A DNA stretch of 64,000 bases from Stutzerimonas stutzeri (GTDB lineage: Bacteria; Pseudomonadota; Gammaproteobacteria; Pseudomonadales; Pseudomonadaceae): NCBI RefSeq assembly GCF_013522825.1, contig NZ_JAAMQZ010000026.1, positions 1-64,000 of the forward strand, read 5' to 3'. Shown piece by piece: positions 26,624-36,236 of the stretch (position 1 is its first letter; each line of letters begins with the position of its first letter). Position numbers and translations under genes: made by a program. Below the pieces are notes generated by a model. The model was given only the letters and a program-made list of their open reading frames with translations, searched no databases and was not told the origin of the DNA.

Positions 26624-26660
26624 CAAAAAACCCATGCCAAAGACATTGACATGGGCTTCT
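26624..26660 (-). terminator. Terminator after traE
   Basis: AGCCCATGTC and GGCATGGGT form the stem, followed by TTTTTTG on the minus strand. It splits the traL-traE operon from the traK operon, which then restarts from its own tra box. Confidence 0.85.
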
Positions 26661-26671
26661 TTCGCCTCAGC

Positions 26672-27313
26672 TTAGCGCTGCTGATTCTTTCTCTTCTCGC
26701 GCTCTGCTTGTTTCTCAGCCTTGCTGTTCTCGCGATCAACCACATCCTGGGTTCGAGCATCCCCAGAGTTCGTACTAACCCAACTCAGTACAGGCTTGTA
26801 GTCTTTGATCATAAGCTCGAACTCATAGGTTCGGTTGCTACGCTTTTTGTCGCCCGCCGGCCCTTCGCTTACGGAGCGACCAGTAACGTAGAACTTGTTC
26901 TCGTTGAGGTTATCGCGGAGCACTTTCTGCGGCTCGAAGCTCAGGGTCACTCGATCCTGGCGGATCTGATGAATCTGAGTATCGAGAACCTTCATCGTAT
27001 CTTGATAGATCGACTTGTCGAGGATAGGCCCCAGGGCGTCTTTTACGACAGAGGCATTATGCGGGGTAACGTTGCCTAGCATCATTGCGATGTAAAGAGC
27101 CCATGCGTCGGCGTACTCCCCGGAACTTTGCGTTTTACTGACCCAGGCGGTCTCAGTCAGGGTAGGCGGTATCACAGTGACCACTTCATCCTTGTTGAGA
27201 GCAGAGCAAGACACCAGCAGATTGCTCAATACAAGGCCTGCAACGGCAATGCGCAAGAACTGATTTTCTCCCCGCATGCCATCGAACGAATTGCTAAGCG
27301 ACTTAAAAAGCAT
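26672..27313 (-). CDS. traE: TraE, VirB8-like inner-membrane assembly factor
   Basis: A 213-residue protein with an N-terminal membrane segment (about 21-40) and a periplasmic VirB8-like domain (YADAWALYIAMMLGNVTPHN). The C-terminus is longer and more charged than in F TraE (KAEKQAEREKRKNQQR). It overlaps traL by 4 bp. Confidence 0.9.
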   Translation of the reverse strand: MLFKSLSNSFDGMRGENQFLRIAVAGLVLSNLLVSCSALNKDEVVTVIPPTLTETAWVSKTQSSGEYADAWALYIAMMLGNVTPHNASVVKDALGPILDKSIYQDTMKVLDTQIHQIRQDRVTLSFEPQKVLRDNLNENKFYVTGRSVSEGPAGDKKRSNRTYEFELMIKDYKPVLSWVSTNSGDARTQDVVDRENSKAEKQAEREKRKNQQR

Positions 27314-27600
27314 CAGACGAACTCTCTCTCGTAGGAATTGGGCATGGATCGCACACTCTTCCGGCCAATAGCTCCCCAGTGCCAGTAAATAGCGTGAAGC
27401 AGATAGCCGTCAGGGCGGTTGTCGCAGAAGCGCCGATAGAAGCGGGCGAGCAGAAGACCTACCACTGTGCAAAGAATCAGCTGTGCCAGAAGAACGCCTG
27501 CAACCAAACCGATCCCTATCGGCATGACCTCATCCAAACGCCAAAACATCACGTGCGGCGGCTGGTCGATGTATGCCGGGATTTTGATTGGCTCACTCAC
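27313..27600 (-). CDS. traL: TraL, VirB3-like pilus assembly protein
   Basis: A 95-residue protein from GTG 27600, which overlaps the stop of the DsbA-like gene (GTGA). The pattern IPAYIDQPPHVMFWRLDE and two adjacent hydrophobic stretches (about 26-55) match TraL. It acts with TraE in the inner membrane during pilus assembly. Confidence 0.9.
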   Translation of the reverse strand: MSEPIKIPAYIDQPPHVMFWRLDEVMPIGIGLVAGVLLAQLILCTVVGLLLARFYRRFCDNRPDGYLLHAIYWHWGAIGRKSVRSMPNSYEREFV

Positions 27601-28382
27601 TTGCCACCCCCTGCTTTGCTGAGGCTGGCTATCGCTTTGAGGATGCCTTCATGACTAGCGTTAGCACCTTGGAGGACCATCGACATACCTGTCTGGTTGT
27701 CCAGGAGCAGAGTCGAAGGGGTCTGTTGGATGCCAAGCTTAATGGCTTGATCGAGATCGCCAGTTACTCGCTCGATGGCCTGCTTCGAGTCTGTGCAGGC
27801 TGCAAAGCGCTTCCCATCCAGGCCAAGATCGGTCGCAAGAGACACGAGCGATTCCGAAACTCCCTTGCCGTTGCCACCGGTTTTATCGAACACCGTCTGG
27901 GTGTACTTCCAGGCAGCATCTGAGCCACCTTGCTCACCAGCACACTCGATGGCCAGGGCTTGTCGCCGGGAGGCCTCTCCAAGGGCTGGGACATGGAGAA
28001 TCGCGGCATTGATTTGTCCAGCCGAAGACTCGATAAGCGCTTTCAGCAGGGGGAAGTGATCGCGGCAGTAAGGGCATTCCGTATCCGTCATCTCGACGAG
28101 CGTGTACCGAGCAGATGAAGAGCCATAGATCCAGTTGTCCGGAGCTGCGGGGATATCATCTTCTGGAAGCTGTTTGAGGTTATCGACAATCTCTTGGATC
28201 GCGGCGGGGTCAACTGCCTGTGCTTTCGCAACAGACAATTCACCCTCGAGGCTTTTGACTTGGCCTTGTAGCTGGCTCATGGTGGTGAAGTGGTAGTACG
28301 AGCCAACTACCAGAGCGGTGGCAAGGGCTGTGATAGCAATAGCAAAAGGGATCGTTTTCGAGGGTGTTGTTTTCGTTGCCAT
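27597..28382 (-). CDS. DsbA-like thiol:disulfide oxidoreductase, membrane anchored
   Basis: A 261-residue protein with an N-terminal membrane anchor (about 10-28), a short coiled-coil linker, and a DsbA-type thioredoxin domain with active site TECPYC near residue 100 and cis-Pro loop QTPSTLLL. It is the first gene of a dsbA-like/traL/traE operon. It may oxidise Cys-rich transfer proteins. A homologue lies at 40009-40857. Confidence 0.85.
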   Translation of the reverse strand: MATKTTPSKTIPFAIAITALATALVVGSYYHFTTMSQLQGQVKSLEGELSVAKAQAVDPAAIQEIVDNLKQLPEDDIPAAPDNWIYGSSSARYTLVEMTDTECPYCRDHFPLLKALIESSAGQINAAILHVPALGEASRRQALAIECAGEQGGSDAAWKYTQTVFDKTGGNGKGVSESLVSLATDLGLDGKRFAACTDSKQAIERVTGDLDQAIKLGIQQTPSTLLLDNQTGMSMVLQGANASHEGILKAIASLSKAGGGK

Positions 28383-28411
28383 AAGGGTCAGCCTGTCGTG
28401 GTGTTAGGGGC

Positions 28412-28472
28412 ATTCTGCGGATAAACGCAGCCTGAAAGTTCCGTTTTCAGGCGGTTTTATGGTCAGAATTCA
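28412..28472 (-). promoter_or_regulatory. Tra-box operator and promoter of the dsbA-like/traL/traE operon
   Basis: The left half GAATTCTGACC overlaps the stop codon of the DUF4400 gene. The right half is CCTGAAAAC (28451-28443). The -10 hexamer CAGAAT lies at 28417-28412, 26 bases downstream. Confidence 0.75.
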
Positions 28473-29117
28473 AATGCGCTTTGGCAGGTTGCTGATCAGC
28501 ACGGACAGCACGACAGGCAGCATGATGACGATGAAGGTTGAGATAACGAGCGGCGGTAAAGGTAGAGGCATCAACACGCTGAGCACGATGAGCATTCCGC
28601 CCCATGACAGGACGATCGCGGCGTTGTTATTCAAGAACGGTGATGAGTAGTCGAATCCATGCCGCTTGGCATTCCAGCGCATCCAGCCGGCGTAAATGGC
28701 CGGCACCAGAACCGCGATCAGCAGTGGCAGCCAGTAAAGCGTTAAAACGATCCGGTAAACCATCTGGTAGATGATTTTCTGGACGGCCTCACCTCGGGAC
28801 TCAAGATACCGAAACCACCAATCCACGTTCTTTTCGAAGGCATCCACGGTGCCGCCTCGAGGCATCAGCATGTCGGAGACAACCTTTTTTGCCCCGGAGT
28901 CGATGACAAGTGCCGAGTAGTAGCGATTGGTCTTTTCAAGCACCTTATCCATGTCGGAATCGCCAAGCAGTTCGATGCCCCATTTCCGCTCTTTCAGCAT
29001 TACCGTATCCACCAGCTTGTTCGGCGCAACGGTTGCCAGCATCAGGATCAGGACGAAGAAGAACGCTATAGAGGCCATAACGCCCTTTGGCCACTTTTCT
29101 TCAAGCATCTCAGCCAT
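28470..29117 (-). CDS. DUF4400 family membrane protein of MOBH transfer systems
   Basis: A 215-residue protein with predicted membrane segments at about 15-33, 125-147 and 165-205. The sequence KWGIELLGD and YRIVLTLYWLPLLI fit DUF4400 proteins, which follow traI-traD in SXT/IncA/C-like elements. Its molecular role is not established. It overlaps the upstream 118-residue gene by 8 bp. Confidence 0.78.
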   Translation of the reverse strand: MAEMLEEKWPKGVMASIAFFFVLILMLATVAPNKLVDTVMLKERKWGIELLGDSDMDKVLEKTNRYYSALVIDSGAKKVVSDMLMPRGGTVDAFEKNVDWWFRYLESRGEAVQKIIYQMVYRIVLTLYWLPLLIAVLVPAIYAGWMRWNAKRHGFDYSSPFLNNNAAIVLSWGGMLIVLSVLMPLPLPPLVISTFIVIMLPVVLSVLISNLPKRI

Positions 29118-29466
29118 TGATCAGGAACTCCCGGATAGGTTGCGGGACATTGGTTGTTTCGCACCACAAGACAACATCATCCGGTGCAGGGGCGTTGCCG
29201 TAGCTCGTGAGGATCTGGAGGATGTGGCCGAGCACCACCCGGAGCCGAATGAAGTCGCTGATGCCCTCCCGACACATACGCTGGTAGGCCACCAGCACAT
29301 CAATCAGGGCCGCACCAATTACCTCGGGTTTATGGCCCGCCTCAAGCATCTTGAAGATGAATTGCGTGCCACAACGCCATTCCAGGTCAAACGTGCGCAG
29401 TCGAGTTGTTGAGGCCTCATCCAGGCCAGTGAGCCTCTGAATTTCTAGTGGAATCGAGACAGTCAT
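29110..29466 (-). CDS. Hypothetical protein between traD and the DUF4400 gene
   Basis: A 118-residue soluble, mostly helical protein. Start ATG 29466 follows CCGGAG. It lies in the traI-traD operon, where other MOBH elements carry a small conserved gene of similar size, so a minor role in DNA transfer is plausible. No motif recognised. Confidence 0.6.
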   Translation of the reverse strand: MTVSIPLEIQRLTGLDEASTTRLRTFDLEWRCGTQFIFKMLEAGHKPEVIGAALIDVLVAYQRMCREGISDFIRLRVVLGHILQILTSYGNAPAPDDVVLWCETTNVPQPIREFLING

Positions 29467-29480
29467 TTTTTGCTCCGGAA

Positions 29481-31310
29481 TCAGTTGGCAGTCGGGCCGG
29501 TGAGGATGGGCAGTCGCCCCTTGCGGATATCGCCGCCCGCAAACACTGCGAGATATTCGAGGTCTGGTAGCTCGCCGAGGAGCGCTGTTGGGAAGCGCTC
29601 GCCCTCCTCTTGCATAAGGCGCTCACCAACATTCCCGCCCTGCACCACCCCGCCTTCACCTGCCGAGTTGCCCTGAGTACGCATGACGTATTTGTAGCGA
29701 GTTGGCGTCATCTTTTTCGCCACGAACTCCTGCGTATCGGTATCAAGGATGCGGAGGCAGATGATGTTGTTCGCGTTCCCCAGAACCTGCATGGCCTTGG
29801 CTTCGTCACCCATGCGGGCCTTGAAGTCGGCGATGGTCTGGGTTGCGATGTAGAGATTTATTCCTGCGCCGCGGCCCTTGTTCAGCAGCTGGATGAGCTG
29901 GTCATTGATCACCTCAGCAGCCTCGTCGACAAAGATGTTCACCGGCTTGGGCAACCTGTGGTTGTAGATCTCGCCTGCGGTCGATGCCAGATCGGCCAGC
30001 GCCAGCGAGCCGATGGTTGAGCCCACCATTGAGTCAGCAAGCGAGTCGAGGCCCAGGTAAAGAACCTGGTCGGCGTTGATGACAGAGTTCAAGTCACTGA
30101 TTCGGCGCGGGTCTTCATCGTCGGTGTGCGGGGAAAGCAGCGGCCCCATTTCACCGGAGGTAAGCATCACCAGGATTGGAAGAAGGCCAGCAATCATCTT
30201 GCTGAAGTGCGATCGCTCGTGCTCGAGCATGGTGAGCAGGCCTTCCAGATCGGTATTGGCTTCCACTTTCGCGATGTCGTTGTAGTAGACCTTCCGCAAT
30301 ACCTTCGCCTTTTCTTCGATGTTCCGAACCTTGGCTGAAAGAATTGCTGATTCGGCCATTCTCGCGAATTCATCTTCACCGAAGACCTTTGAACCGAAGG
30401 CCATGACCACCTTGATTGTCAGCCCAGGAACATCCCCCTCAAGGGTTCTCCTGAGGCCGACAAGGGTGGGCAGGATGTTGCAGATCAACATGGCTTGAAT
30501 CACGCTGTTCAAGGACATCTGCGCAAAGGCTTGGAACGGATCGCCGGCTTCGCTTTTCATCAGCACTGCGACACGGGAGGCAACTTCAGTTGCGCGGCCG
30601 TAGTTCTTGGTCAAAGACAAACGAACCGACTTGTCAGGATGCGCAGGGTGGAAATATTTGAACAGGCTGGCCTTCCCCATCGCCTTGCATGTCCGCTCAC
30701 ATGTTTCGGCTAGCCCTTTATCGCCTTTCGGATCGATCACGATCACCGGTTCACCACGAGCGATACACTGGGATATGGCCAGGTCGAACCAGCGGGTCTT
30801 ACCGGCCCCTGTTGTGCCCAGTACGAGGTGGTGGATCGAACGCTGGTCTGCTGGCCGGAAACATGGCTCCTCCTCATCCATGCCGATCCCGTGTATCCAT
30901 TTCGTACCCTTAACATCAGCGTTGCGGCGGCCACGCTTACCGATAATGGCCTCGATATCCATCGCCTGGAGCTCGAATGCGTACTGGCCGTGCCGCTGCC
31001 GCCAAGGGAAAGCCTCGCCGAAATAGAACTCGTGAGGGTGTCTCTTTACCAGCTCCATCACCTCCTCCAAGGTGATGAAGGAGAGATCTGCTCCAACGAG
31101 ACATGCTTTTGCCCTATGAACGCGGAGTGCCCTTGGTATGGCCGCCAGGGCGAATCCAGCCTGCACGCCAAGCGTGATCAGGTATGGGGTTACCGGCATC
31201 TCCGTCATCAGTTGAACGGCGGTGCCGGCAAGCATGGACGAACCCCACGCAACAGCTTCCCGCGCCTCGTAGTTTTTCCGCCAGTAACTGGTGTAGTCCC
31301 ATTCACTCAT
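29481..31310 (-). CDS. traD: TraD, type IV coupling protein
   Basis: A 609-residue protein with two N-terminal membrane segments (about 25-62). Walker A (LGTTGAGKTRWFDLA) lies near residue 168 and Walker B (PVNIFVDEAAEVIND) near residue 461. It belongs to the TraD subfamily partnered with MOBH relaxases. It brings the relaxase-DNA complex to the secretion channel. The start overlaps the traI stop by 4 bp. Confidence 0.94.
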   Translation of the reverse strand: MSEWDYTSYWRKNYEAREAVAWGSSMLAGTAVQLMTEMPVTPYLITLGVQAGFALAAIPRALRVHRAKACLVGADLSFITLEEVMELVKRHPHEFYFGEAFPWRQRHGQYAFELQAMDIEAIIGKRGRRNADVKGTKWIHGIGMDEEEPCFRPADQRSIHHLVLGTTGAGKTRWFDLAISQCIARGEPVIVIDPKGDKGLAETCERTCKAMGKASLFKYFHPAHPDKSVRLSLTKNYGRATEVASRVAVLMKSEAGDPFQAFAQMSLNSVIQAMLICNILPTLVGLRRTLEGDVPGLTIKVVMAFGSKVFGEDEFARMAESAILSAKVRNIEEKAKVLRKVYYNDIAKVEANTDLEGLLTMLEHERSHFSKMIAGLLPILVMLTSGEMGPLLSPHTDDEDPRRISDLNSVINADQVLYLGLDSLADSMVGSTIGSLALADLASTAGEIYNHRLPKPVNIFVDEAAEVINDQLIQLLNKGRGAGINLYIATQTIADFKARMGDEAKAMQVLGNANNIICLRILDTDTQEFVAKKMTPTRYKYVMRTQGNSAGEGGVVQGGNVGERLMQEEGERFPTALLGELPDLEYLAVFAGGDIRKGRLPILTGPTAN

Positions 31311-33859
31311 TTTTTGGGAAGCTCCTCGTAAAGGGGGCGAACGAAGATTTTTCTGCGCTTGGCAACCTTGACGGCATCGCGGAAGCAGAACACTGCGTTC
31401 TCTAGGGATGTTGATGTGATACCGAACTGCTCAGCGACATTCGTGAGCATGTAGGTTGTGAGGCTGAGCACAGGCGACCCGCCTATTTCCTCAAGTACGG
31501 CCTTCTCGATCAGCGACTTCACAGCTTGCTCGAGGCTTGGGATGTCGGCCTCGCGAAGCCGGGATATGTGAGGAATAGCCCAGTCCAGCTCCGCTAACTT
31601 GCAGTAGATGACGCTGTAGTCGGCGGTGAGCATGAAGCCTTCACGGGACTGTAGCGTGCGGGTCAGAGCAGGCCCTTCGACCGTAATGTCCTGCCACAAC
31701 CAGCCCGCATGGACGAGCGGGTGGATGTCTTCAGCAAGGAACGAAGATTTTCCCAGTCGAACGAATACCTTGTTTCTTGCTAATGCCGCGTTCTCGGGGT
31801 CTTGAGTCGCGGTGATGAGCTTTTGGGCAAGCTCAGGTTGTTGTTCCAACAGGTAGCATTCGTGCGCTGTGAGCTTCGACACGACATCCGCTGGCAGGAT
31901 ACTGCCAGCGCCTGGGACCTCATTTGCCACAGGGCCGGCTTCTCCAACTTTCTGCTTCTTCGATTCCAACGGAGGCGTAGTTTTAGGCGTGCGTTTGCCT
32001 TGCCCCATGATGGAGTTGAGGGAAATCTTTTCCTGGCGAGGCAACAGTTCCTGCGCCCCTTGCTCTGATCCGACTTGGGCATCAGCGTCAGAGGGCTCGG
32101 TGCTACTTTCAGCCTCAGCGGCCGGGAGTGGTTCTTCTTGAGGGGGCTCAGCCGCCGGGGAATGGGGACTCAAGAAAAGCAGCATTTCCTCAAGGCTGGC
32201 AGGTGGCTCCTGAGGTGCTTCTTCCTCCTCCTCAGCATCCAAAGCTTCCTCTGGTTGGGAGGAAGCAATTGCAGCCGTATCGTCAGCTGCCGGCGCTGAC
32301 TCCACACCAACTGGGGCCTCTTCGGCGGGATTCTGCGCTTGTTTGAGGCTAACCCCTGAAGAGGCGGTTGTTGGTACCGGAGCTGCTTGCCTTGGAGCCG
32401 CTTTTTTCTTTCTTGCTGGCTTCGACGATGCGGATTCTTTAGAAGGTGTAGGCAGCGAATCAGCGTCAGTATCCCCGCTCGAGTCCCCAGTCAGATCAGC
32501 CCCAAATAGGTCTTCCTGATGTTCACTCAGCGCGTTCGCTGCTGCGCCAGCCGTATCGTTAGGAGCAATGACATCCTTCTGCTTTCCCTCCTTCCCAAGG
32601 CTGATGGAAACTGGCGGCGGAATCGGTGTGGTTGGAAAAAGGATGTCCGGATTCACAAGCTTCATGCAGCGCAGCGCCGGGCCTTTGCCGTTCTTGCGCA
32701 GAAGGTGAGGCGTAACCAGCCAGTACAGGTCGCCGTTTGGGGCTCTCTCTGCTATCCCGTGCTCTACCAAGGTACCAATTAGCGTGTCAGGTGATCGCGG
32801 GATGGCCACAACCCCATCACCGACCAGCATGCTCACAATCTCCTCGGCACCCTGGTTCCAAGCGATGTAGACGCCATCAGTTGCAACCCATACGCGGCCG
32901 GCAGGCGTGTTGATCTTCCAGGTTCCGTCACTCAGCAACCGCAGCATTGCATCCGACACCAACCGCGGTACCGGGACACCTGTTGCATTGCCCCCGCCAT
33001 TATTCGAGCCTCGATTGAGGTCACGCTTGGTGGATGCAGAGTCGGCCCACTTGACCAACTCGGTCAGAGGCGAGCTTCCGCTCCCGGAAATTGCATCGAG
33101 GAGCGCTTCATAGATGTCGTGGCCACCTTCAATCAGCCACGCCTGTACGGCTGGCGGAATGATCCGTGTTGCTTGCGCTACAGAGACCTGAACGTGATTC
33201 CCATGCCTATTGGAATTCCAATGCAGGAAATAGCGGGTCAACTTGTTGCGCACAGACCAGTCATGAAGCGTTTCCTGCGCGTAGATCCACTGGTTGTTGC
33301 CTTCAAAATCGGTGGCGCGAATATCCGTGAGAGGCTTCCCTGCGTCGTGTAGCAGCCCTGACGCGATGCCCGCGACGTACCACCGACGCAGGCGCATGCT
33401 TCGCCGTGCCGGGGTCTCGTTTGTATCAAAGGCTGTCGTAAGGCACCCATCCAGGGTGAGCGAGGCGACCTCAAGGCTATGTCGGAGCAACCCCCCTGGG
33501 CCGGAGTGATGGTGGTTCTCCGACGCCGGCAGCATGTGCGCCAATTCGGCGAAATTCACCAGGATCGGCTCAACGTAGAGCTTGAGGTCACTGGCAGGCA
33601 TTCCGACTGAATGAATAATCCGATCGAACAGCTCGTGCTGATAATTGCGCATGAACCACTGCCCGCTAACCAGCCCTGGATAACCCTCTTGGTAAGGTGG
33701 GTACCGAAGGTTTCGCCAGTTATGGTTCTCCAGGTACCGCTTGATTTCAGGAGTAATCATCTGCTCGGCCGGGTGCGCGAAGCTGTCCGTAAGGGCACGC
33801 TCGCTTCGAGGCCACAGGCGTTTCAGGAATGAAAATGGAGGCATACGCTTCTCGGCCAT
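31307..33859 (-). CDS. traI: TraI, MOBH-class relaxase
   Basis: An 850-residue protein. The TraI_2 domain in the first 330 residues shows the MOBH histidine cluster (SENHHHSGPGGLLRHSLEVA, near residue 118) and the HD-type motif GLLHDAGKPLTD (near 171). A winged-helix-like region around 330-430 and an acidic, low-complexity linker (about 450-640, Glu/Pro/Ala-rich) are followed by a C-terminal TraI_2_C domain. The protein nicks oriT and pilots the strand. Start ATG 33859 is used; ATG 33844 is an alternative behind GAGAAG. The long upstream extension of the frame is noncoding because it would run through the promoter. Confidence 0.92.
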   Translation of the reverse strand: MAEKRMPPFSFLKRLWPRSERALTDSFAHPAEQMITPEIKRYLENHNWRNLRYPPYQEGYPGLVSGQWFMRNYQHELFDRIIHSVGMPASDLKLYVEPILVNFAELAHMLPASENHHHSGPGGLLRHSLEVASLTLDGCLTTAFDTNETPARRSMRLRRWYVAGIASGLLHDAGKPLTDIRATDFEGNNQWIYAQETLHDWSVRNKLTRYFLHWNSNRHGNHVQVSVAQATRIIPPAVQAWLIEGGHDIYEALLDAISGSGSSPLTELVKWADSASTKRDLNRGSNNGGGNATGVPVPRLVSDAMLRLLSDGTWKINTPAGRVWVATDGVYIAWNQGAEEIVSMLVGDGVVAIPRSPDTLIGTLVEHGIAERAPNGDLYWLVTPHLLRKNGKGPALRCMKLVNPDILFPTTPIPPPVSISLGKEGKQKDVIAPNDTAGAAANALSEHQEDLFGADLTGDSSGDTDADSLPTPSKESASSKPARKKKAAPRQAAPVPTTASSGVSLKQAQNPAEEAPVGVESAPAADDTAAIASSQPEEALDAEEEEEAPQEPPASLEEMLLFLSPHSPAAEPPQEEPLPAAEAESSTEPSDADAQVGSEQGAQELLPRQEKISLNSIMGQGKRTPKTTPPLESKKQKVGEAGPVANEVPGAGSILPADVVSKLTAHECYLLEQQPELAQKLITATQDPENAALARNKVFVRLGKSSFLAEDIHPLVHAGWLWQDITVEGPALTRTLQSREGFMLTADYSVIYCKLAELDWAIPHISRLREADIPSLEQAVKSLIEKAVLEEIGGSPVLSLTTYMLTNVAEQFGITSTSLENAVFCFRDAVKVAKRRKIFVRPLYEELPKK

Positions 33860-33873
33860 GTTGTGTGCTGAGA

Positions 33874-33935
33874 ATGATGCGTGAGGGATACCGCCTTGAG
33901 TTTCGTTTTCAGGCAGTTTTATGGTCGAAAAAAAG
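33874..33935 (-). promoter_or_regulatory. Tra-box operator and promoter of traI-traD-118aa-DUF4400
   Basis: The left half TTTTTTTCGACC and right half CCTGAAAAC (33913-33905) are followed by the -10 hexamer CATCAT at 33879-33874, 26 bases downstream. The left half is formed by the T-tract of the terminator of the exonuclease gene. Confidence 0.75.
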
Positions 33936-33953
33936 CCCGGCAAGTGCCGGGCT
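33927..33953 (-). terminator. Terminator of the YqaJ-like gene
   Basis: AGCCCGGCA-CT-TGCCGGGCT followed by TTTTTTT on the minus strand is a strong intrinsic terminator. Its T-tract is shared with the tra box of traI. Confidence 0.88.
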
Positions 33954-33959
33954 GAGGGG

Positions 33960-35003
33960 TTAGAACCAGAAGGTTCCGAAAAACTGTGACGGCTCTTCGA
34001 CCGTCTCATTTATTGCGTCCACCTTTTGCCGTATGCGGGGCAACGGCTCAGGTTTGGCCTTACTTTCATCGTAGGAGGCATCCACAGAGACCCGCGTAGC
34101 CATTGACGAACCGGTCTGGTGTCTCGCGATCACATCGGGCGGAATAACCGCCTCCAGCTCGTGCGCAACACCTTTCCAATCCACAGTGCCAGCCACTTCG
34201 TAGCTCGTGACTTTCACACCCAGAGCATCGGCCCGGCGGAACTCCCCCAGCAACGGCAGGATCTCGGCCTCAAGGTCTTTTGCTTCCTTGGTGAGCACTT
34301 TCAACTGGGCCTTCAGCTCAGCAATCTTGCTCTCCTTCGCTCTCCTGGCATTTGCTAGCGGACGCCATGCAGCCAGGTCCAGCCTATCCAGCGGAATAAC
34401 GTCCCGCTTTGGATCGGCCTCAGGCGGCACACCGCGCATCACCAGCCCCCAGAAGATTTCTTCTGCCTGAATGATTCGTCTCACCAGAAGGTCATCCCAG
34501 TCAACGATCAAACAGCAGGGTTCATGCTTCGGCGACCAAAACCACAGGTAACCGCGCCGTGCTCCACTGACGATCATCTGGTGCATCACTTGCCAGCGGT
34601 ACAGCTTAAATGCCTTGCTATGCTCCCTGAGTTGCAGCACCTCCAGATGGTTGGTTTCGGAGAGATTCTTGATCTCTACCGGAGACTTGTCATCCAGAAC
34701 CCCATCGAACGATGCCCGAATAAAAGGGTATGCGGTCGACTCTGCACAGAACGGCAAAGCCATCTTGCCGTACTTATCCTCAAAGGCTTGTAGCGCTAGC
34801 GGTTCGAATTTGACTCCCCTCCTAACCTGCGGGATTACCGACAAGTCAGCTGGCTCGACAATTCCAACCAATTCCTTCCACAGCTCCAGGGGCGTTTTAT
34901 CAGGGTTTTCACCCATGATGACAGCGCAACTGGTTGCACTGATGCCTTCCCTTCGCCACTCGTGCCAATCAGGAGTCCGCTGCGCGATGTCAACGATTTT
35001 CAT
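33960..35003 (-). CDS. YqaJ-type lambda-exonuclease-like recombinase
   Basis: A 347-residue protein. Residues 1-200 form a YqaJ/lambda-exonuclease domain: QRTPDWHEWRREGISATSCA (Gln and Arg of the substrate-entry region), ASFDGVLDD (metal-binding Asp) and VEIKNL (catalytic E-x-K). The C-terminal third is a coiled coil (LKVLTKEAKDLEAEI). It probably resects double-stranded ends for the RecT-like protein encoded at 37347. Start ATG 35003 was chosen because GAGG lies 9 bases upstream. It overlaps the preceding gene. Confidence 0.85.
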   Translation of the reverse strand: MKIVDIAQRTPDWHEWRREGISATSCAVIMGENPDKTPLELWKELVGIVEPADLSVIPQVRRGVKFEPLALQAFEDKYGKMALPFCAESTAYPFIRASFDGVLDDKSPVEIKNLSETNHLEVLQLREHSKAFKLYRWQVMHQMIVSGARRGYLWFWSPKHEPCCLIVDWDDLLVRRIIQAEEIFWGLVMRGVPPEADPKRDVIPLDRLDLAAWRPLANARRAKESKIAELKAQLKVLTKEAKDLEAEILPLLGEFRRADALGVKVTSYEVAGTVDWKGVAHELEAVIPPDVIARHQTGSSMATRVSVDASYDESKAKPEPLPRIRQKVDAINETVEEPSQFFGTFWF

Positions 35004-35598
35004 TGTCGACACCCTCATGGAACCCCAGCCTGGCCATTACCTCATACGCATGCAGAACACCGTTGTTACGGAACTCAGCACAGAGCTTCAGGTCGTGGAA
35101 CAGCTCGGTTTTCTTCAACTTTGTGGTGCTGTAGAAGCCCTTCGCAAAGTTTGTTTCTGGATCAAGCACATCGACATAGCCGAGCCCGTCAAGCAGCGTC
35201 TTGCGTAGCAAGTCAGCATGGCTCAGCACATTCGCTATGCGCTCATCTAGTGGGCCTGATGTGAAGAAGTTGAACTGCAAGCCAATTTCTTCTCCGAGCA
35301 GCCGTAACGCCCTACAGACGGCGTTATACCGCTCCTTTCTCAGCTCTTCGGCCTTCGCATGGAAGTCCTGGAGCCGCTTACTGTAAACAACACCCCATTC
35401 GCGCAGCTGCTTTTCGTCTGCTTCCGTCAATCCCTGAAGGTCAGGGTTCTCAGGCCAGTTATCCAGATCCATGAACATGCTGAGTTTCCCCAACATGGTT
35501 TTTTCTTGGATCTCGACTCCTAACTCCGAATTGCGGTGAGCGACGATTGCGGCTTCTACGGCATGGAATGCCTTGCAGCATGACTCAAAGGTCTTCAT
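34990..35598 (-). CDS. Hypothetical protein in the recombination module
   Basis: A 202-residue soluble, helix-rich protein with many Leu/Glu/Lys residues (KRLQDFHAKAEELRKERYNA suggests a coiled coil). AAAAGGAG precedes the start. It overlaps the exonuclease gene start by 14 bp, so the two are probably co-translated. Family not recognised. Confidence 0.6.
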   Translation of the reverse strand: MKTFESCCKAFHAVEAAIVAHRNSELGVEIQEKTMLGKLSMFMDLDNWPENPDLQGLTEADEKQLREWGVVYSKRLQDFHAKAEELRKERYNAVCRALRLLGEEIGLQFNFFTSGPLDERIANVLSHADLLRKTLLDGLGYVDVLDPETNFAKGFYSTTKLKKTELFHDLKLCAEFRNNGVLHAYEVMARLGFHEGVDNENR

Positions 35599-35667
35599 TG
35601 ATTTCTCCTTTTCTCAAGTTCACCACCCTGGCTCGAAAACCCAAGTGGCACCCCCGGAAAGGCGAAA

Positions 35668-35694
35668 CCCCAGAGGGCTTTCGCCCCCTGGGGG
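35668..35694 (-). promoter_or_regulatory. GC-rich leader hairpin upstream of the 202-residue gene
   Basis: CCCCAG and CTGGGG flank an inner GGGC/GCCC stem between the 35730-36236 gene and the 34990-35598 gene. No T-tract follows in the gene direction. It fits the series of intergenic GC hairpins in this region. Pairing with this gene's Shine-Dalgarno is not evident. Confidence 0.45.
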
Positions 35695-35729
35695 ATATTC
35701 TTTCTCTGGTGTTCCAGTGATGCTCACGA

Positions 35730-36236
35730 TTACGCAACCTTCGCGTAGCGGGAGTAGATTTCTTCTCGCTTGCGCATGGCATCCTCGAAGCTCAACTGAC
35801 CTGCATTGCAAGCCTGAATCACTGCGACGATCTCCATGCCGCGCTGCCATTCAGCGGTACCCGACAATCGATCAAGCGCCCCCATATCTAGAAGTGCGTA
35901 TCCATCGTCAAGCATGTCGCCAATGCACAGCTCCGGCGTGTCATGCGTGCAATGGCCGGTGAAGCCATCACGTTGAAACGCCTGCCACCGAAAGCGCCCT
36001 TGCTGAGATGCGTCTGGGATAAGAACACCCCAGGCATCCCGGCTCCGATGCTTCAGCGTCAAGCCAAGTCCGTGGATAGTGAACTGACAAAGCAGGTACT
36101 CCAGGAGAATGAGCTTCACCTGAAATTGCTCGATCATTTCGTCAGCGTATTCCGCAGCGAACGCACCACCCTCTTCTTTCATCTCCCCCCAGCTAGCAAG
36201 GGAGTCCTTCAGCCCCTCAACGGTTGACGGTCGCAT
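35730..36236 (-). CDS. Hypothetical protein
   Basis: A 168-residue acidic soluble protein with no recognised motif. Start ATG 36236 follows CCAGGAGAGCAGAAC. The 59-residue gene upstream overlaps its start, which suggests translational coupling. Confidence 0.6.
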   Translation of the reverse strand: MRPSTVEGLKDSLASWGEMKEEGGAFAAEYADEMIEQFQVKLILLEYLLCQFTIHGLGLTLKHRSRDAWGVLIPDASQQGRFRWQAFQRDGFTGHCTHDTPELCIGDMLDDGYALLDMGALDRLSGTAEWQRGMEIVAVIQACNAGQLSFEDAMRKREEIYSRYAKVA